The notes under the pieces are model-generated. The model was given only the letters and a program-made list of their open reading frames with translations. It was not told the DNA's origin and ran no database searches. A program made the translations under genes and the position numbers. Shown here one piece after another: positions 34,961 to 43,944 of a stretch of DNA of 64,000 bases (positions within the stretch are counted from its first letter, which is position 1; each line of letters opens with the position of its first letter). The stretch is from JAISFI01 sp031553775 (GTDB taxonomy: Bacteria > Bacteroidota > Bacteroidia > Bacteroidales > Azobacteroidaceae), in assembly GCA_031553775.1 (NCBI GenBank), contig JAVBLA010000005.1:1-64000 (forward strand), in the 5' to 3' direction.

Positions 34961-36136
34961 TTATAGTTTGTATACTGTTTTTCCTTCTACCATGGTCAGG
35001 TGAATTTGGATATTTTCATCAAATAGAATGATATCTGCGTCCATTCCGGCGGATAATGAGCCTTTTTGGTGAAGATGCATCATCCGGGCGGGGTTGGCAG
35101 TCATCATTTTTACGGCTTCCTGCACCGGAAGGCCGGCTTGTTGTATCATGGTCCGTACCAAACGGTCGGCAGTTGCGACACTTCCGGCAAATGCAGATCT
35201 GTCGGGTAATTTTGCCACGCCGTCTTCTACAATTACAGGGAGGCCTTTTTCCTTGTCCCCCAACACATAGGCACCTTCCGGCATGCCTGCCGCACGCATC
35301 GAATCAGTAACCAATGCAATATGGTCATGTCCTTTGACTTTGCATATCAGTTTCAGTAGATCCGGAGGAAGATGTATACCGTCGGCAATGATCTCCACAT
35401 CCATTTCATCGATCAGAAAGGCGGCTTCTACGGCTCCCGCATAACGGAAAGCATTCCTGCGTGTCACTCCGAGCATCGCCGAATATAAATGAGTCATCAT
35501 TGTAAAGCCGGCTTCAAAAGCCGGATAGATATCGGCAGCAATCGCATTGGTATGGGCGATCGACGGAAGGATACCTTTACTGCGGATATACCTTGCAAAC
35601 TCCAGGGCGCCTTTTAGCTCCGGAGCAGCACTCCAGCGGCGTAAAGAGCGGCAGGAGTCTACAATTTCGCTATATTCTTTAGGATCCGGATCCTTGATAT
35701 AACGCGGATCCTGTGCTCCGGCTTGTTCCAGGGCAAAATAAGGACCTTCCAGATGGATGCCGATAAATGCCGCTCCCGACGCATTCTGCCTGCAGGCCTC
35801 TTCATATGTTTCGCAGGCTTTTTGCATATCCGGAGCGGCAACAGTCAAGATAGTCGGCATCAAAGCCGTAGTTCCATGTATTGCATGTGTGTTGGCAATA
35901 GTAAGAAACGCTTCCACGGTACGATCCATAAAATCCGCTCCTCCGGCTCCATGGGTATGAAGGTCTATGAATCCGGGGGAAACATATTTTCCCCGGGCAT
36001 CGATCACATACGCCTGTTCTAATTGGATATCGGTTTCTGAGATTTCAAGGATTTGGTTTCCACAAACGAGCACTACGGCATTTTCCATGATGCGATGTGG
36101 GGTGATGACTTTGCCGTTGATTATTTTTGTGATCAT
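34961..36136 (-). CDS. nagA: N-acetylglucosamine-6-phosphate deacetylase
   Basis: A 391-aa amidohydrolase-fold enzyme. Metal and catalytic motifs are visible: HTHGAGGADFMD, HLEGPYF, IAHTNA, MTHLYSAM and the catalytic Asp in ALVTDSMRAAG. It removes acetate from GlcNAc-6-P to give GlcN-6-P, the substrate of the NagB-like enzyme two genes upstream. It follows the MFS importer by 36 nt and precedes the lipoprotein oxidoreductase by 12 nt. A GlcNAc kinase, needed if the importer delivers free GlcNAc, is not in this window. Confidence 0.93.
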   Translation of the reverse strand: MITKIINGKVITPHRIMENAVVLVCGNQILEISETDIQLEQAYVIDARGKYVSPGFIDLHTHGAGGADFMDRTVEAFLTIANTHAIHGTTALMPTILTVAAPDMQKACETYEEACRQNASGAAFIGIHLEGPYFALEQAGAQDPRYIKDPDPKEYSEIVDSCRSLRRWSAAPELKGALEFARYIRSKGILPSIAHTNAIAADIYPAFEAGFTMMTHLYSAMLGVTRRNAFRYAGAVEAAFLIDEMDVEIIADGIHLPPDLLKLICKVKGHDHIALVTDSMRAAGMPEGAYVLGDKEKGLPVIVEDGVAKLPDRSAFAGSVATADRLVRTMIQQAGLPVQEAVKMMTANPARMMHLHQKGSLSAGMDADIILFDENIQIHLTMVEGKTVYKL

Positions 36137-36172
36137 ATTTAAACAAACGAAGAATGAATGAATATATTTCGT

Positions 36173-37516
36173 CTATTTCCGTTTCCAATGCCTGATTTTA
36201 TAACCGTATGTGGCATAAAAAATCAGGTAAAGATAAAATGGTATCAGGATGATATAAGCGATGCGGTGGTTGTAGGCATCTGCCAAAGCGCCATATATCA
36301 GCGGATTTACTGCATTTCCACACAGTGCCATGATCAACATGGAAGATCCCAGTTCGGTAAAACGGCCCAATCCTTTGATGGCTAAAGGCCAGATGCCTGC
36401 ATACACTAAGGAGTTCGGTAAACCGAGCAGTACTAAGAACCAGATGGAAATATCGGCTGTATGTCCCATAAAGGCAACACTTCCATGACTGAGCAAGGTG
36501 GCTGCGGACAGGAATAAGCCTAATATCGTACAAGCGACCAAAGCCGTCCGCTGGGAAAAGATACGGGGAATACAAACAATTCCTATTAAATATCCCACCA
36601 CGGTCGCTCCCAGAATATACGATGGGAAAACTTTGGCTTCCAACAAGCTGATATCCATTGATTGGGCATAACCGATCACAGTATCTATGGCCAGGATCTG
36701 TGTGCCGACATGAAAAAACATAGCTAAAACGCCTAAAATCAAATGTGGAAACTGGAAGATGGATGTTTTACCGGCATCTTCATGTGCCACATCGGCAGGA
36801 TCCTCATTTTTTGTCGTATCGATTTCCGGTAAGGGTGAAAACCGGATAAACAGACCGAAAATGAATAATAAAGCGGCTAAACAGGCATACGGAGGTATAA
36901 CCCTCAATATCAACTGATCTAATATGGCTTCCTTCTGAACCAGGTCCAAAGCACCGGATTCCACCAGCCTGAACATGTCCTGGTCTGTAGATTTGAGCAC
37001 CAGAGCGGCAAATATCAACGGAGCGATGATCCCTGCTCCCTTGTTACAGATTCCCATGATGCTGATACGCCGGGCGGCACTTTCTATCGGTCCGATAATC
37101 GTGATGTACGGATTAGCAGCCGTCTGCAAAATGGCCAGACCGGTACCGATACAAAATAATCCCGTCAGAAAGATCCAATAGGTTCTTTCCAATGCCGCCG
37201 GAACAAACAACAGTGCACCTGCCGACATACAGAAAAGACCGATCATCATCCCTTTCTTGAATCCCATCCTCCTAAGCAGGAAAGAAGAAGGTACCGACAT
37301 GATAAAATAAGCGATATAGAATGCCAGAGCAACCAGGTACGACTGAAAATTATTCAATTCGCAGGTAACCTTGAAATAAGGAATCAAAATAGCATTAATC
37401 CAGGAAGTAAACCCGAAAATAAAAAACAATGCGGCAATAATTCCAATACCGATATAGGTATCTTTCCTTCCCAATGTATGGGAATCTACTTTTTTTAACT
37501 GATCAGACATTGACAT
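36173..37516 (-). CDS. FucP/NagP-type sugar MFS transporter
   Basis: A 447-aa, 12-TM inner-membrane protein of the fucose/glucose/GlcNAc H+-symporter branch of the major facilitator superfamily. GFTSWINAILIPYFKVTCEL and QSYLVALAFYIAYFIMSVPS resemble FucP, including the loop SSFLLRRMGFKKGM between TM2 and TM3. Its start overlaps the end of nagB by 14 bp, pointing to translational coupling and a shared substrate path. GlcNAc or a related hexosamine is the most likely cargo from context, not from sequence. Confidence 0.9.
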   Translation of the reverse strand: MSMSDQLKKVDSHTLGRKDTYIGIGIIAALFFIFGFTSWINAILIPYFKVTCELNNFQSYLVALAFYIAYFIMSVPSSFLLRRMGFKKGMMIGLFCMSAGALLFVPAALERTYWIFLTGLFCIGTGLAILQTAANPYITIIGPIESAARRISIMGICNKGAGIIAPLIFAALVLKSTDQDMFRLVESGALDLVQKEAILDQLILRVIPPYACLAALLFIFGLFIRFSPLPEIDTTKNEDPADVAHEDAGKTSIFQFPHLILGVLAMFFHVGTQILAIDTVIGYAQSMDISLLEAKVFPSYILGATVVGYLIGIVCIPRIFSQRTALVACTILGLFLSAATLLSHGSVAFMGHTADISIWFLVLLGLPNSLVYAGIWPLAIKGLGRFTELGSSMLIMALCGNAVNPLIYGALADAYNHRIAYIILIPFYLYLIFYATYGYKIRHWKRK

Positions 37517-38294
37517 ATTCGTTTACTTGTTTCAGGTCTACTAAAGAAAAACTGTCGTTATCTAAATACAAGCGGGCATTTTTATGCAGTCGCAAAACGG
37601 AAGCGGGACAAGCTTCGGAAATTTCCCCATTCAGTGTATCACGTACGGCAGGCGCTTTCAGAATGGATGGCACCATGCAAAAGAGGTACTTTCCCGAAAA
37701 CAAAGCCGGTATGGTAAGGGTAATGGCATATTGTGGTACGTCGTCCAGGGTAGCGAAACATTTATCGTTTACCTGTTGTACCCTGCTGGCATGTTCCAGG
37801 CGAACTTTTTTCACCCACCGGGGATCGTTAAAATCGGCTACGGGAGGATCGTTGAATGCAACATGCCCGTTCTCTCCGATTCCCATCAGGACCATATCCA
37901 CAGGATTATTTTTCAGTAATGCTTCGTACCGGTTCATCTCTTCCTCTATATCAGCAGCTTCCCCCCGGATATAATAGACATTTTTGAAAGGTTGTTTACT
38001 GAAAATGTGTTCATTCAGGTAATTGCCGAAACGTTGAGGGTCATCAGGCGAAAGTCCGATGTACTCATCCATATGAAAAACATTGATTCGTTGCCAATCA
38101 ATATCTTCTGCCATGGAGAAAGCATCCAGAAATTCATTCTGGGAAGGCGCCGCAGCAAAGATCATATTGACTTCAGGTTGTTCGTCCAGGATTTTTTTCA
38201 CGGCTGTAATTGCTTCCTGAGCGGCCAGTCTTCCCATTAGCATACGATTTTCACAGACAGAGACCTTAACATTATCTATTTTGAGTCGTATCAT
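37503..38294 (-). CDS. nagB: Glucosamine-6-phosphate deaminase-like protein
   Basis: A 263-aa NagB/RpiA-fold enzyme. VFHMDEYIGL carries the Asp that takes the C2 proton, GIGENGHVAFNDPP is the family hallmark, and the tail PASVLRLHKNARLYLD matches the end of NagB. The N-terminal phosphate loop reads FAAAPSQNEFL instead of the usual SGSTP, so it belongs to a divergent subgroup. It should convert GlcN-6-P to Fru-6-P and ammonia. It overlaps the MFS gene and lies two genes upstream of nagA, forming a nagB-MFS-nagA module. Confidence 0.87.
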   Translation of the reverse strand: MIRLKIDNVKVSVCENRMLMGRLAAQEAITAVKKILDEQPEVNMIFAAAPSQNEFLDAFSMAEDIDWQRINVFHMDEYIGLSPDDPQRFGNYLNEHIFSKQPFKNVYYIRGEAADIEEEMNRYEALLKNNPVDMVLMGIGENGHVAFNDPPVADFNDPRWVKKVRLEHASRVQQVNDKCFATLDDVPQYAITLTIPALFSGKYLFCMVPSILKAPAVRDTLNGEISEACPASVLRLHKNARLYLDNDSFSLVDLKQVNEYVNV

Positions 38295-38303
38295 AGTGTT
38301 TTT

Positions 38304-39650
38304 TTACAATTTCATTTCCCAACCTTTTTCGTAGGAGCGGCTCCAGAGCTTGTGCGCTTCCTTATCGTTCTGTATATGCCCTGTGCGGCTATCTATATTC
38401 AGTGAGCGTCCGACCCGTTGGGAAATATTCCCCAACTGAACCAATAAAGTGGATTTATGGCCAGAATCGATATCAGAGTGCAATTTTTCTTCTCCTTTGA
38501 TGGTGTTGAACAAGTTCCGGATATGGATCTGGTCTAAAGCCTGGGCCGGATTGACCGTATTCCGGGCATCGACCTTCGTTTCCGGTTTTACTTCTTTTAC
38601 TACTTTATTTTTCAGATCGAATACTGTATATGCGTCACCTCCGGTAATCAGCAAAGAACCGTTTTCCCCGTAAAAGAGAGCTCCTACAGAAGCTCCTTCT
38701 ATCTCTTTTCCGTTGCAGCTCCGGCCTTCCCAGCTCATAGCACATTTATTTCCGAATTCAATGTTGATGACCTGTGTATCGGGAGTTTCCCAATCGTCCT
38801 GATAGCGGTAACGGCCGCCATTGGAAGAAACTTTCGTGGGATAGTCTACATTCATACCCCAACGCAGCAAATCGATCATATGTGTACCGTTGTTCAGGGC
38901 TTCCCCCGTTCCCCAATGCCAGAACCAGTGCCAATGGTAATGTACAAAATTGTCTTTGAATGCTTTGCGGGGAGCCGGTCCCTGCCATAAATCCCAGTCC
39001 AGCCAGTCGGGTACGGCCACTTCTTTTCCAATACCGATAGACGGGCGATTGTTGGTGTACCATCCCTTACCGAAATAGACGTTACCAATGGTACCATTAT
39101 GAATTTCGTTGATTGCCTGAACGATATTCGGCCATGAACGACGCTGATTTCCCATTTGGAGTACTCTTTTGTACCGGGCGGCCCCTTCGATCAGAAGTTC
39201 TCCTTCCCGGGGATTATGTCCGCAGGGTTTTTCCAGGTAGACGTCTTTTCCTGCCTGCATAGACAGCAATGCAGCCGGTGCATGCCAATGGTCGGGTGTA
39301 GCGATCACCATGACATCTACATCTTTCGACTCCAGCGATTTCCTGAAATCACCGAACCCTTTCGGGGTAATATCCTGATTTTTGCCGACGTTTTTCACGC
39401 ATTGGGCGATAGCCCTCGAATCTACATCACAAATATGAATTACCCGGGCTTCGGGCATCAAAGCGAAGTTTGAAGCAAGCGCTCCCCCACGGGAGTTAAC
39501 GCCCATCACAGAGATATTAAACCTCTCGTTAGAACCGATAATACGCCGGTATTGCTTGGCAGAAAAACCAGGCAAGATGCCTCCTACTAAAATCGCCGTT
39601 GAACCTACTCCTACCTTCTTCAGGAATTCTCTCCTTGTATCCTTCTTCAT
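38304..39650 (-). CDS. Tat-exported Gfo/Idh/MocA oxidoreductase
   Basis: A 448-aa protein with a twin-arginine signal (TRREFLKK, then VGVGSTAILVGGILPG). The Rossmann fold starts at ISVMGVNSRGGALA, and the family motif is VATPDHWHAPAALLSM...YLEKPCGHN, with the catalytic-region Lys-Pro. The C-terminal half holds GEALNNGTHMIDLLRW, where the His likely takes part in catalysis. Tat export fits folding with NAD(P) bound before secretion. It lies 9 nt upstream of nagB. It is probably a sugar or glycoside dehydrogenase or isomerase; GH109-like hydrolysis is possible but the GH109 motif wording is absent. Confidence 0.88.
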   Translation of the reverse strand: MKKDTRREFLKKVGVGSTAILVGGILPGFSAKQYRRIIGSNERFNISVMGVNSRGGALASNFALMPEARVIHICDVDSRAIAQCVKNVGKNQDITPKGFGDFRKSLESKDVDVMVIATPDHWHAPAALLSMQAGKDVYLEKPCGHNPREGELLIEGAARYKRVLQMGNQRRSWPNIVQAINEIHNGTIGNVYFGKGWYTNNRPSIGIGKEVAVPDWLDWDLWQGPAPRKAFKDNFVHYHWHWFWHWGTGEALNNGTHMIDLLRWGMNVDYPTKVSSNGGRYRYQDDWETPDTQVINIEFGNKCAMSWEGRSCNGKEIEGASVGALFYGENGSLLITGGDAYTVFDLKNKVVKEVKPETKVDARNTVNPAQALDQIHIRNLFNTIKGEEKLHSDIDSGHKSTLLVQLGNISQRVGRSLNIDSRTGHIQNDKEAHKLWSRSYEKGWEMKL

Positions 39651-39752
39651 AACTATATATTTAGATCATTTATTTTTGCAGTTGAACGTTTTGAATAGCG
39701 AGAGCAGAAGCTAAGCTCGTTTAGGATCTGCCGAGTCATGAGAAACGACTGT

Positions 39753-40742
39753 TTAGAATAAACGAACCGTTTTCCCCTGCAGCTCCCTACTTTGTTGTGC
39801 TGCATCTATAAAAGCACATATTTCTAATGTTTCTTCCGGGGAAACAGGTGGAATACCTGTTTTGAAAAACTTTGCGATTTCGAGCAACAAAGGCTGGTAG
39901 CCTTCGTATTTACCCAGTGCACTGACGTTCTTTTTACCAAAAACCGTTCCTCCGAAATCACTTTTTCCACTCCTGGTACCCCGAAAAACACCGATTTTTC
40001 CATTTCCCCAATCTCCGATAACAATATCTGTTTCATGGGTATAATAGCGGGTTACAGACTGACAACCGGTACCCATTACCGCAAATAACATCTCCACGCC
40101 ATGAATTCCGTACCAGTACAGATCCGTGTGTGTCGGTTCCAGGGTGGCCGGACTGTATGTATCCGCTCCCATTACTTCGCCGACCAGTTCACCTTTTCTT
40201 GCCAATGTCACGTTTTTAACAAACCGTAAGGAAGAAGAAGAAAATACCGGCACTTTTTTCTCTTGGGCCAGGTCGAATATTTTTTTTGCATCGGCATAAG
40301 AATTTGCTATCGGTTTATCGATAAACAGCGGTTTTCCTGCCTTGATCACCTCTTGAGCCTGTTCCAGGTGCAGGCGTCCATCGTTAGTTTCCAGCAATAC
40401 CACATCTACCAATTTCAATAATTCTTTAATGGAACCGGTAATTTTCACTTCATATTTTTGGACCTCTTCTATATACTTCGGAATACGGGAATAACTGCTT
40501 TCAATGGTTTTGCTTCCATAGGGATAAGCAGCCACTACCTGCAGGTCTTCAAATTCCGGGGATTGATGCCCGTTGATTGCTTTTACAAATTCGAGACTAT
40601 GCGAAGTATCCAGTCCTATTACTCCTATTTTGATGGTTTTTGCTTCGGCGTTAATGCCAACAAAAAAGAAGATTAACAGGAGCATTAAATTGAAAATTGA
40701 AAATTGAAAATTGAAAATTGGGGATTGATGTATTGTTTTCAT
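39753..40742 (-). CDS. Exported Gfo/Idh/MocA-family protein
   Basis: A 329-aa protein. The Rossmann part begins IKIGVIGLDTSHSLEFV and the KP motif lies in AGKPLFIDKPIA. The C-terminal domain is shorter than in its neighbours. The predicted signal peptide (LMLLLIFFFVGINAEA) is preceded by QSPIFNFQFSIFN, translated from a DNA repeat. Its ATG overlaps the stop of the aldolase gene (TAATG), so it is translationally coupled to it. Probable dehydrogenase for a sugar acid or related compound; substrate unknown. Confidence 0.82.
   Translation of the reverse strand: MKTIHQSPIFNFQFSIFNLMLLLIFFFVGINAEAKTIKIGVIGLDTSHSLEFVKAINGHQSPEFEDLQVVAAYPYGSKTIESSYSRIPKYIEEVQKYEVKITGSIKELLKLVDVVLLETNDGRLHLEQAQEVIKAGKPLFIDKPIANSYADAKKIFDLAQEKKVPVFSSSSLRFVKNVTLARKGELVGEVMGADTYSPATLEPTHTDLYWYGIHGVEMLFAVMGTGCQSVTRYYTHETDIVIGDWGNGKIGVFRGTRSGKSDFGGTVFGKKNVSALGKYEGYQPLLLEIAKFFKTGIPPVSPEETLEICAFIDAAQQSRELQGKTVRLF
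40687..40727. repeat. AATTGAAA tandem repeat inside a second coding start
   Basis: Five near-identical AATTGAAA units. Read on the minus strand they encode about residues 6-18 of the exported oxidoreductase, the same arrangement as at 34903-34942. Confidence 0.85.
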
Positions 40743-41542
40743 TATTTGTTACCGTTTAATGTATCTTTATCTGTTACTCTTATTTTTTTCCATTCGGTGA
40801 CCAGGTCCCGGCAATAATTGGTAAGTCCTACCACATCGGCACCGAGGTTAATCATCTGGTAACCCATATCGATTAGTTGACGGGCATTATCGACCGTACC
40901 TGTGGTAGCTGCGAATTTACCATACTTACGGGCTGTTTCGGCAATGCGTTCCCGTGTTTTCAGCAATTTCGGATTGTTCCATTGTCCGGGATTGCCGATT
41001 CCCTGACTGAAATCTCCCGGTCCAAAGAACAGGATGTCGTATCCTTCCAGGTCGGCAATGGCTTCCAGGTCGTCGAGCGGTTCCGGATCTTCAATCTGCA
41101 AAGCCACGAACCTCTGGTAGTTGGAGCGTTGCATATATTCCTCCAGGGGAGTTACCCCATACCCTCCATCAGCGTTTCCCCCATCGATCGGACGGCGTCC
41201 CACCGGATGAAAGCGGGTATAATGTACCATTTTCCGGGCATCTTCCAGATTCATGATATGAGGCACCAGGATTCCGGTAGCATTGATTTCAAAAGGTTTT
41301 ATATAATCGCTGTAACAGCCCCGGGGAACACGCACCATTACATCGGCTCCATTCATTTGGGCGGCCCAGTTCTGGGCGGTAATCATGTTCCAATCCTGCG
41401 CCACATGTTCCATATCCAACCAGATACAGTCAAACCCAAACATGGATGCCAGTTCTGAGACCTGTCCGGAGCCTAAATTCAGTTTAAAACTGCAAACAGT
41501 TTCTCCCGCCCTTAATTTTTTCAAAACCTTACTTGCTTTCAT
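40742..41542 (-). CDS. HpcH/HpaI-family aldolase
   Basis: A 266-aa class II pyruvate-type aldolase of normal length. WLDMEHVAQDW, VRVPRG, VPHIMNLEDAR and the metal ligands in ALQIEDPEPLDDL (Glu) and FFGPGDFSQG (Asp) are visible. The family cleaves or forms 2-keto-3-deoxy sugar acids using Mg2+ or Mn2+ (GarL, YfaU, HpaI). The next gene upstream is an ACS-type organic-anion transporter and the next downstream an oxidoreductase, so a sugar-acid catabolic trio is likely. No signal peptide is present, so it acts in the cytoplasm. Direction and substrate are inference. Confidence 0.88.
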   Translation of the reverse strand: MKASKVLKKLRAGETVCSFKLNLGSGQVSELASMFGFDCIWLDMEHVAQDWNMITAQNWAAQMNGADVMVRVPRGCYSDYIKPFEINATGILVPHIMNLEDARKMVHYTRFHPVGRRPIDGGNADGGYGVTPLEEYMQRSNYQRFVALQIEDPEPLDDLEAIADLEGYDILFFGPGDFSQGIGNPGQWNNPKLLKTRERIAETARKYGKFAATTGTVDNARQLIDMGYQMINLGADVVGLTNYCRDLVTEWKKIRVTDKDTLNGNK

Positions 41543-41554
41543 AAGTTTTTTTAT

Positions 41555-42790
41555 TTATTGGATCTTTGATTTTTTTGATTCTCTGAGTACTCCGTACATC
41601 AAGCCTATACATATGATCAAACAACCCGCAGCTGCCTGGAATATAATACTCATATCCACTTGTATATCGCGAAGATACCCCACCGCATAAATGCCGATTC
41701 CAGCGATAGAAGTAGCCAGCATATTCAGTATTCCATAGCCTGTTGCCCGGTAACGCCCGTCGATCAGCATGCACAATGCAGGCATCAGGTTGGAATCGAC
41801 AAACATTTTAGTAAAGGCATAGCACATAAAGAATACGATTGCCAGGACGATCACAGATGCATAGCTGGCGGCAAAAACGCTCGGTGCGGCAATGGCCAAT
41901 CCGATGATCGGAACTAATATCCGTGCAGACGGATTGGTTTTATTCCAGCGATCGGCGAACATTCCCCCTGCAATTAATCCCAGAATAGAAGCCGGGTAGA
42001 GATAAGCAGTGGCATACAGTCCGGCTTTAGTTTGTGTCAGGTGGAAACGGTCCATATAGTAAGTCGGTAACCAGGTAGAGATCAACCATCCCACAATTCC
42101 CAATACACACCAGAACAACAACAGGTAACAGAACGATCTTTTTCCGAAAGTAGCTTTGAGGGCCTCACTGAAACGGATCTTTTCTTTTTCCGGTTGCCGG
42201 CCGGTAGTTTCCACCTTATTGGGTTGCCTCAGGAAGAACGCAAGCACAAAAGCATAAATAACACCTATGACACCGAAATACCGGAAAGAATGTCCCCAGG
42301 TTGATTTTTCGGCAATCATACCGCCTAAAAATCCCAGGCTGTTCCCTACCGTAGTACCGGCCAGATGAAGTCCTACCGCTGTAGACTGCGTTTTTCCCGG
42401 ATGATAATCCACAATAAGCGCCAGAGCTGCCGGCATGTAAAAAGCCTCACTTATACCCATTAATGCCCTTGCAGCCAACAATTCGTCGAACGTCCGGGCA
42501 TGTCCTGTGAGCCAAGTAACACCCGACCATACCAGCAGACTGCCGATGATCACATAATGCTTTTTGAAACGATCGGCCATGAAACCCGCAAATGGGCTGA
42601 GGATACCGTATGTCCAGAGGAATACGGAAGTCAGCAGGCCGAATTGGGCATCAGTGATATGGATATCGTTCACGATCGATTCTCGCATTGTGCTGATCAT
42701 CGTGCGGTCCAGGTAGTTGAGCGCTGCTACTATGAATAGTAGGGCTACTGTTAGCCATGCTTTGGGGATTATATGGGACTTATTGGTCAT
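41555..42790 (-). CDS. MFS transporter, anion:cation symporter type
   Basis: A 411-aa, 12-TM inner-membrane protein. LNYLDRTMISTM in TM1, GILSPFAGFMADRFKK in loop 2-3 and SEAFYMPAALALI place it in the ACS branch that imports hexuronates, sialate, glucarate and similar acids. It begins 4 bp before the end of the DUF4998 lipoprotein gene and ends 12 nt before the aldolase gene. This suggests it imports the sugar acid cleaved by the aldolase. Substrate assignment is contextual. Confidence 0.88.
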   Translation of the reverse strand: MTNKSHIIPKAWLTVALLFIVAALNYLDRTMISTMRESIVNDIHITDAQFGLLTSVFLWTYGILSPFAGFMADRFKKHYVIIGSLLVWSGVTWLTGHARTFDELLAARALMGISEAFYMPAALALIVDYHPGKTQSTAVGLHLAGTTVGNSLGFLGGMIAEKSTWGHSFRYFGVIGVIYAFVLAFFLRQPNKVETTGRQPEKEKIRFSEALKATFGKRSFCYLLLFWCVLGIVGWLISTWLPTYYMDRFHLTQTKAGLYATAYLYPASILGLIAGGMFADRWNKTNPSARILVPIIGLAIAAPSVFAASYASVIVLAIVFFMCYAFTKMFVDSNLMPALCMLIDGRYRATGYGILNMLATSIAGIGIYAVGYLRDIQVDMSIIFQAAAGCLIICIGLMYGVLRESKKSKIQ

Positions 42791-43944
42791 TCTTTGAATC
42801 TTAATATTTCTTCAAATACCGTTCGATCTAAAGGCGTTGTAGGATGGTTCTCAGTAATTATCCGCATTGTATATAAGAAGATTGTGTTTGTTTCAGGATC
42901 ATACCTGCTGATTTCCGAAGTCACATCACTATCATGAATTGTATAACCCGTATTAGTTCCTGGATAAGAATATCCCTCAACTGTTATTGTATTGTCGTAT
43001 CTTACTGTCATTTTCATACATTGTACCTCTTTAGGTGTAGTATATGCGGCAAAACTACCAAAACGATCAATATAGAACACACTGTCATTTCCGATGGTAA
43101 CTAATGATATAATTTTGTCTATACTACTTCCTGTTGTATTATAAACAGCATCTTTCAGAAAGACCTTATTTTTATCATATTCCATCCGTTTACCTTCTGC
43201 ATTGACAACATTCCACCTCCCAAGAGGAATCCTGGTGGGTGGCATTTCCGGAAGAACATATTCTCTTGTTTGGGATCTTAATGTATCCATTACATTGAGC
43301 GGACGATGTAAAGACGTAATGTAAATAGTGTCTTCTGCGCTTATTGATAAGAGATCTGTAGTTTCATCATCATTTATTACAAAAATGGTCGTATCTTTTC
43401 CAGTCAACGTCTTATAATACAATTCTGTTCCCATGTAGGTCGGATTTTGCCAAGTATTCCATTTAACACGAACCGTATCGGCTATATATGTAATCTTGGA
43501 AATAGTACGTACTCGCAAAGAGCCTTCGTATACAGGCCCATATGATCGTCCCTGTATTTCCTGTACCAATGAATATTCTCCCGCTTCATTTAAGTTTACG
43601 ACTTCAAATGTATAGGTACCTTCCGGCAAATCGATAATAATTGAGTCTTTTTGGGCACCAGGCATTGTCCTCTGAAAATCTTTAGAAACAGACGATTCCC
43701 TGTCATTCCAATAAATAATTGTCTTGACTACCCGAGGATCGGCATTATTTGTCCAAGTTAGCTTCACGCGACCTTTTCCTCCATATGTTTTCAAACTATC
43801 AGCAATACCAAGGTAAGCCGTTGGCTTTTCGTCCAAATACTTCTGATGGATATCATTCAGATCATCGCAGGCAGATAAAATGAAAACCATCGCCAGGCAC
43901 GTCAAAAGACACCTGAATATCATATTATTTATTAGCTGTTTCAT
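42787..43944 (-). CDS. DUF4998-type lipoprotein
   Basis: A 385-aa lipoprotein. The start MKQLINNMIFRC gives a signal peptide ending FILSAC (Cys26); an ATG 30 nt upstream adds no useful sequence. The N-terminal part matches the DUF4998 pattern (GKGRVKLTWTNNADPRVVKTIIYWN, DLPEGTYTFEVVNL), an Fn3-like domain common next to SusD. The C-terminal half (about 240-385) is a beta-rich module with SRYDPETNTIFLYTM. The gene overlaps its upstream neighbour by 20 bp and the MFS gene by 4 bp. Probably a surface glycan-binding accessory protein. Confidence 0.8.
   Translation of the reverse strand: MKQLINNMIFRCLLTCLAMVFILSACDDLNDIHQKYLDEKPTAYLGIADSLKTYGGKGRVKLTWTNNADPRVVKTIIYWNDRESSVSKDFQRTMPGAQKDSIIIDLPEGTYTFEVVNLNEAGEYSLVQEIQGRSYGPVYEGSLRVRTISKITYIADTVRVKWNTWQNPTYMGTELYYKTLTGKDTTIFVINDDETTDLLSISAEDTIYITSLHRPLNVMDTLRSQTREYVLPEMPPTRIPLGRWNVVNAEGKRMEYDKNKVFLKDAVYNTTGSSIDKIISLVTIGNDSVFYIDRFGSFAAYTTPKEVQCMKMTVRYDNTITVEGYSYPGTNTGYTIHDSDVTSEISRYDPETNTIFLYTMRIITENHPTTPLDRTVFEEILRFKE

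Noticed and set aside
38304..39650. GH109-type alpha-N-acetylgalactosaminidase call for the Tat oxidoreductase
   Set aside because: The fold and Tat signal fit, but the sequence around ATPDHWHA and EKPCGHN follows ordinary Gfo/Idh/MocA wording rather than the GH109 pattern as I know it. Kept as oxidoreductase.
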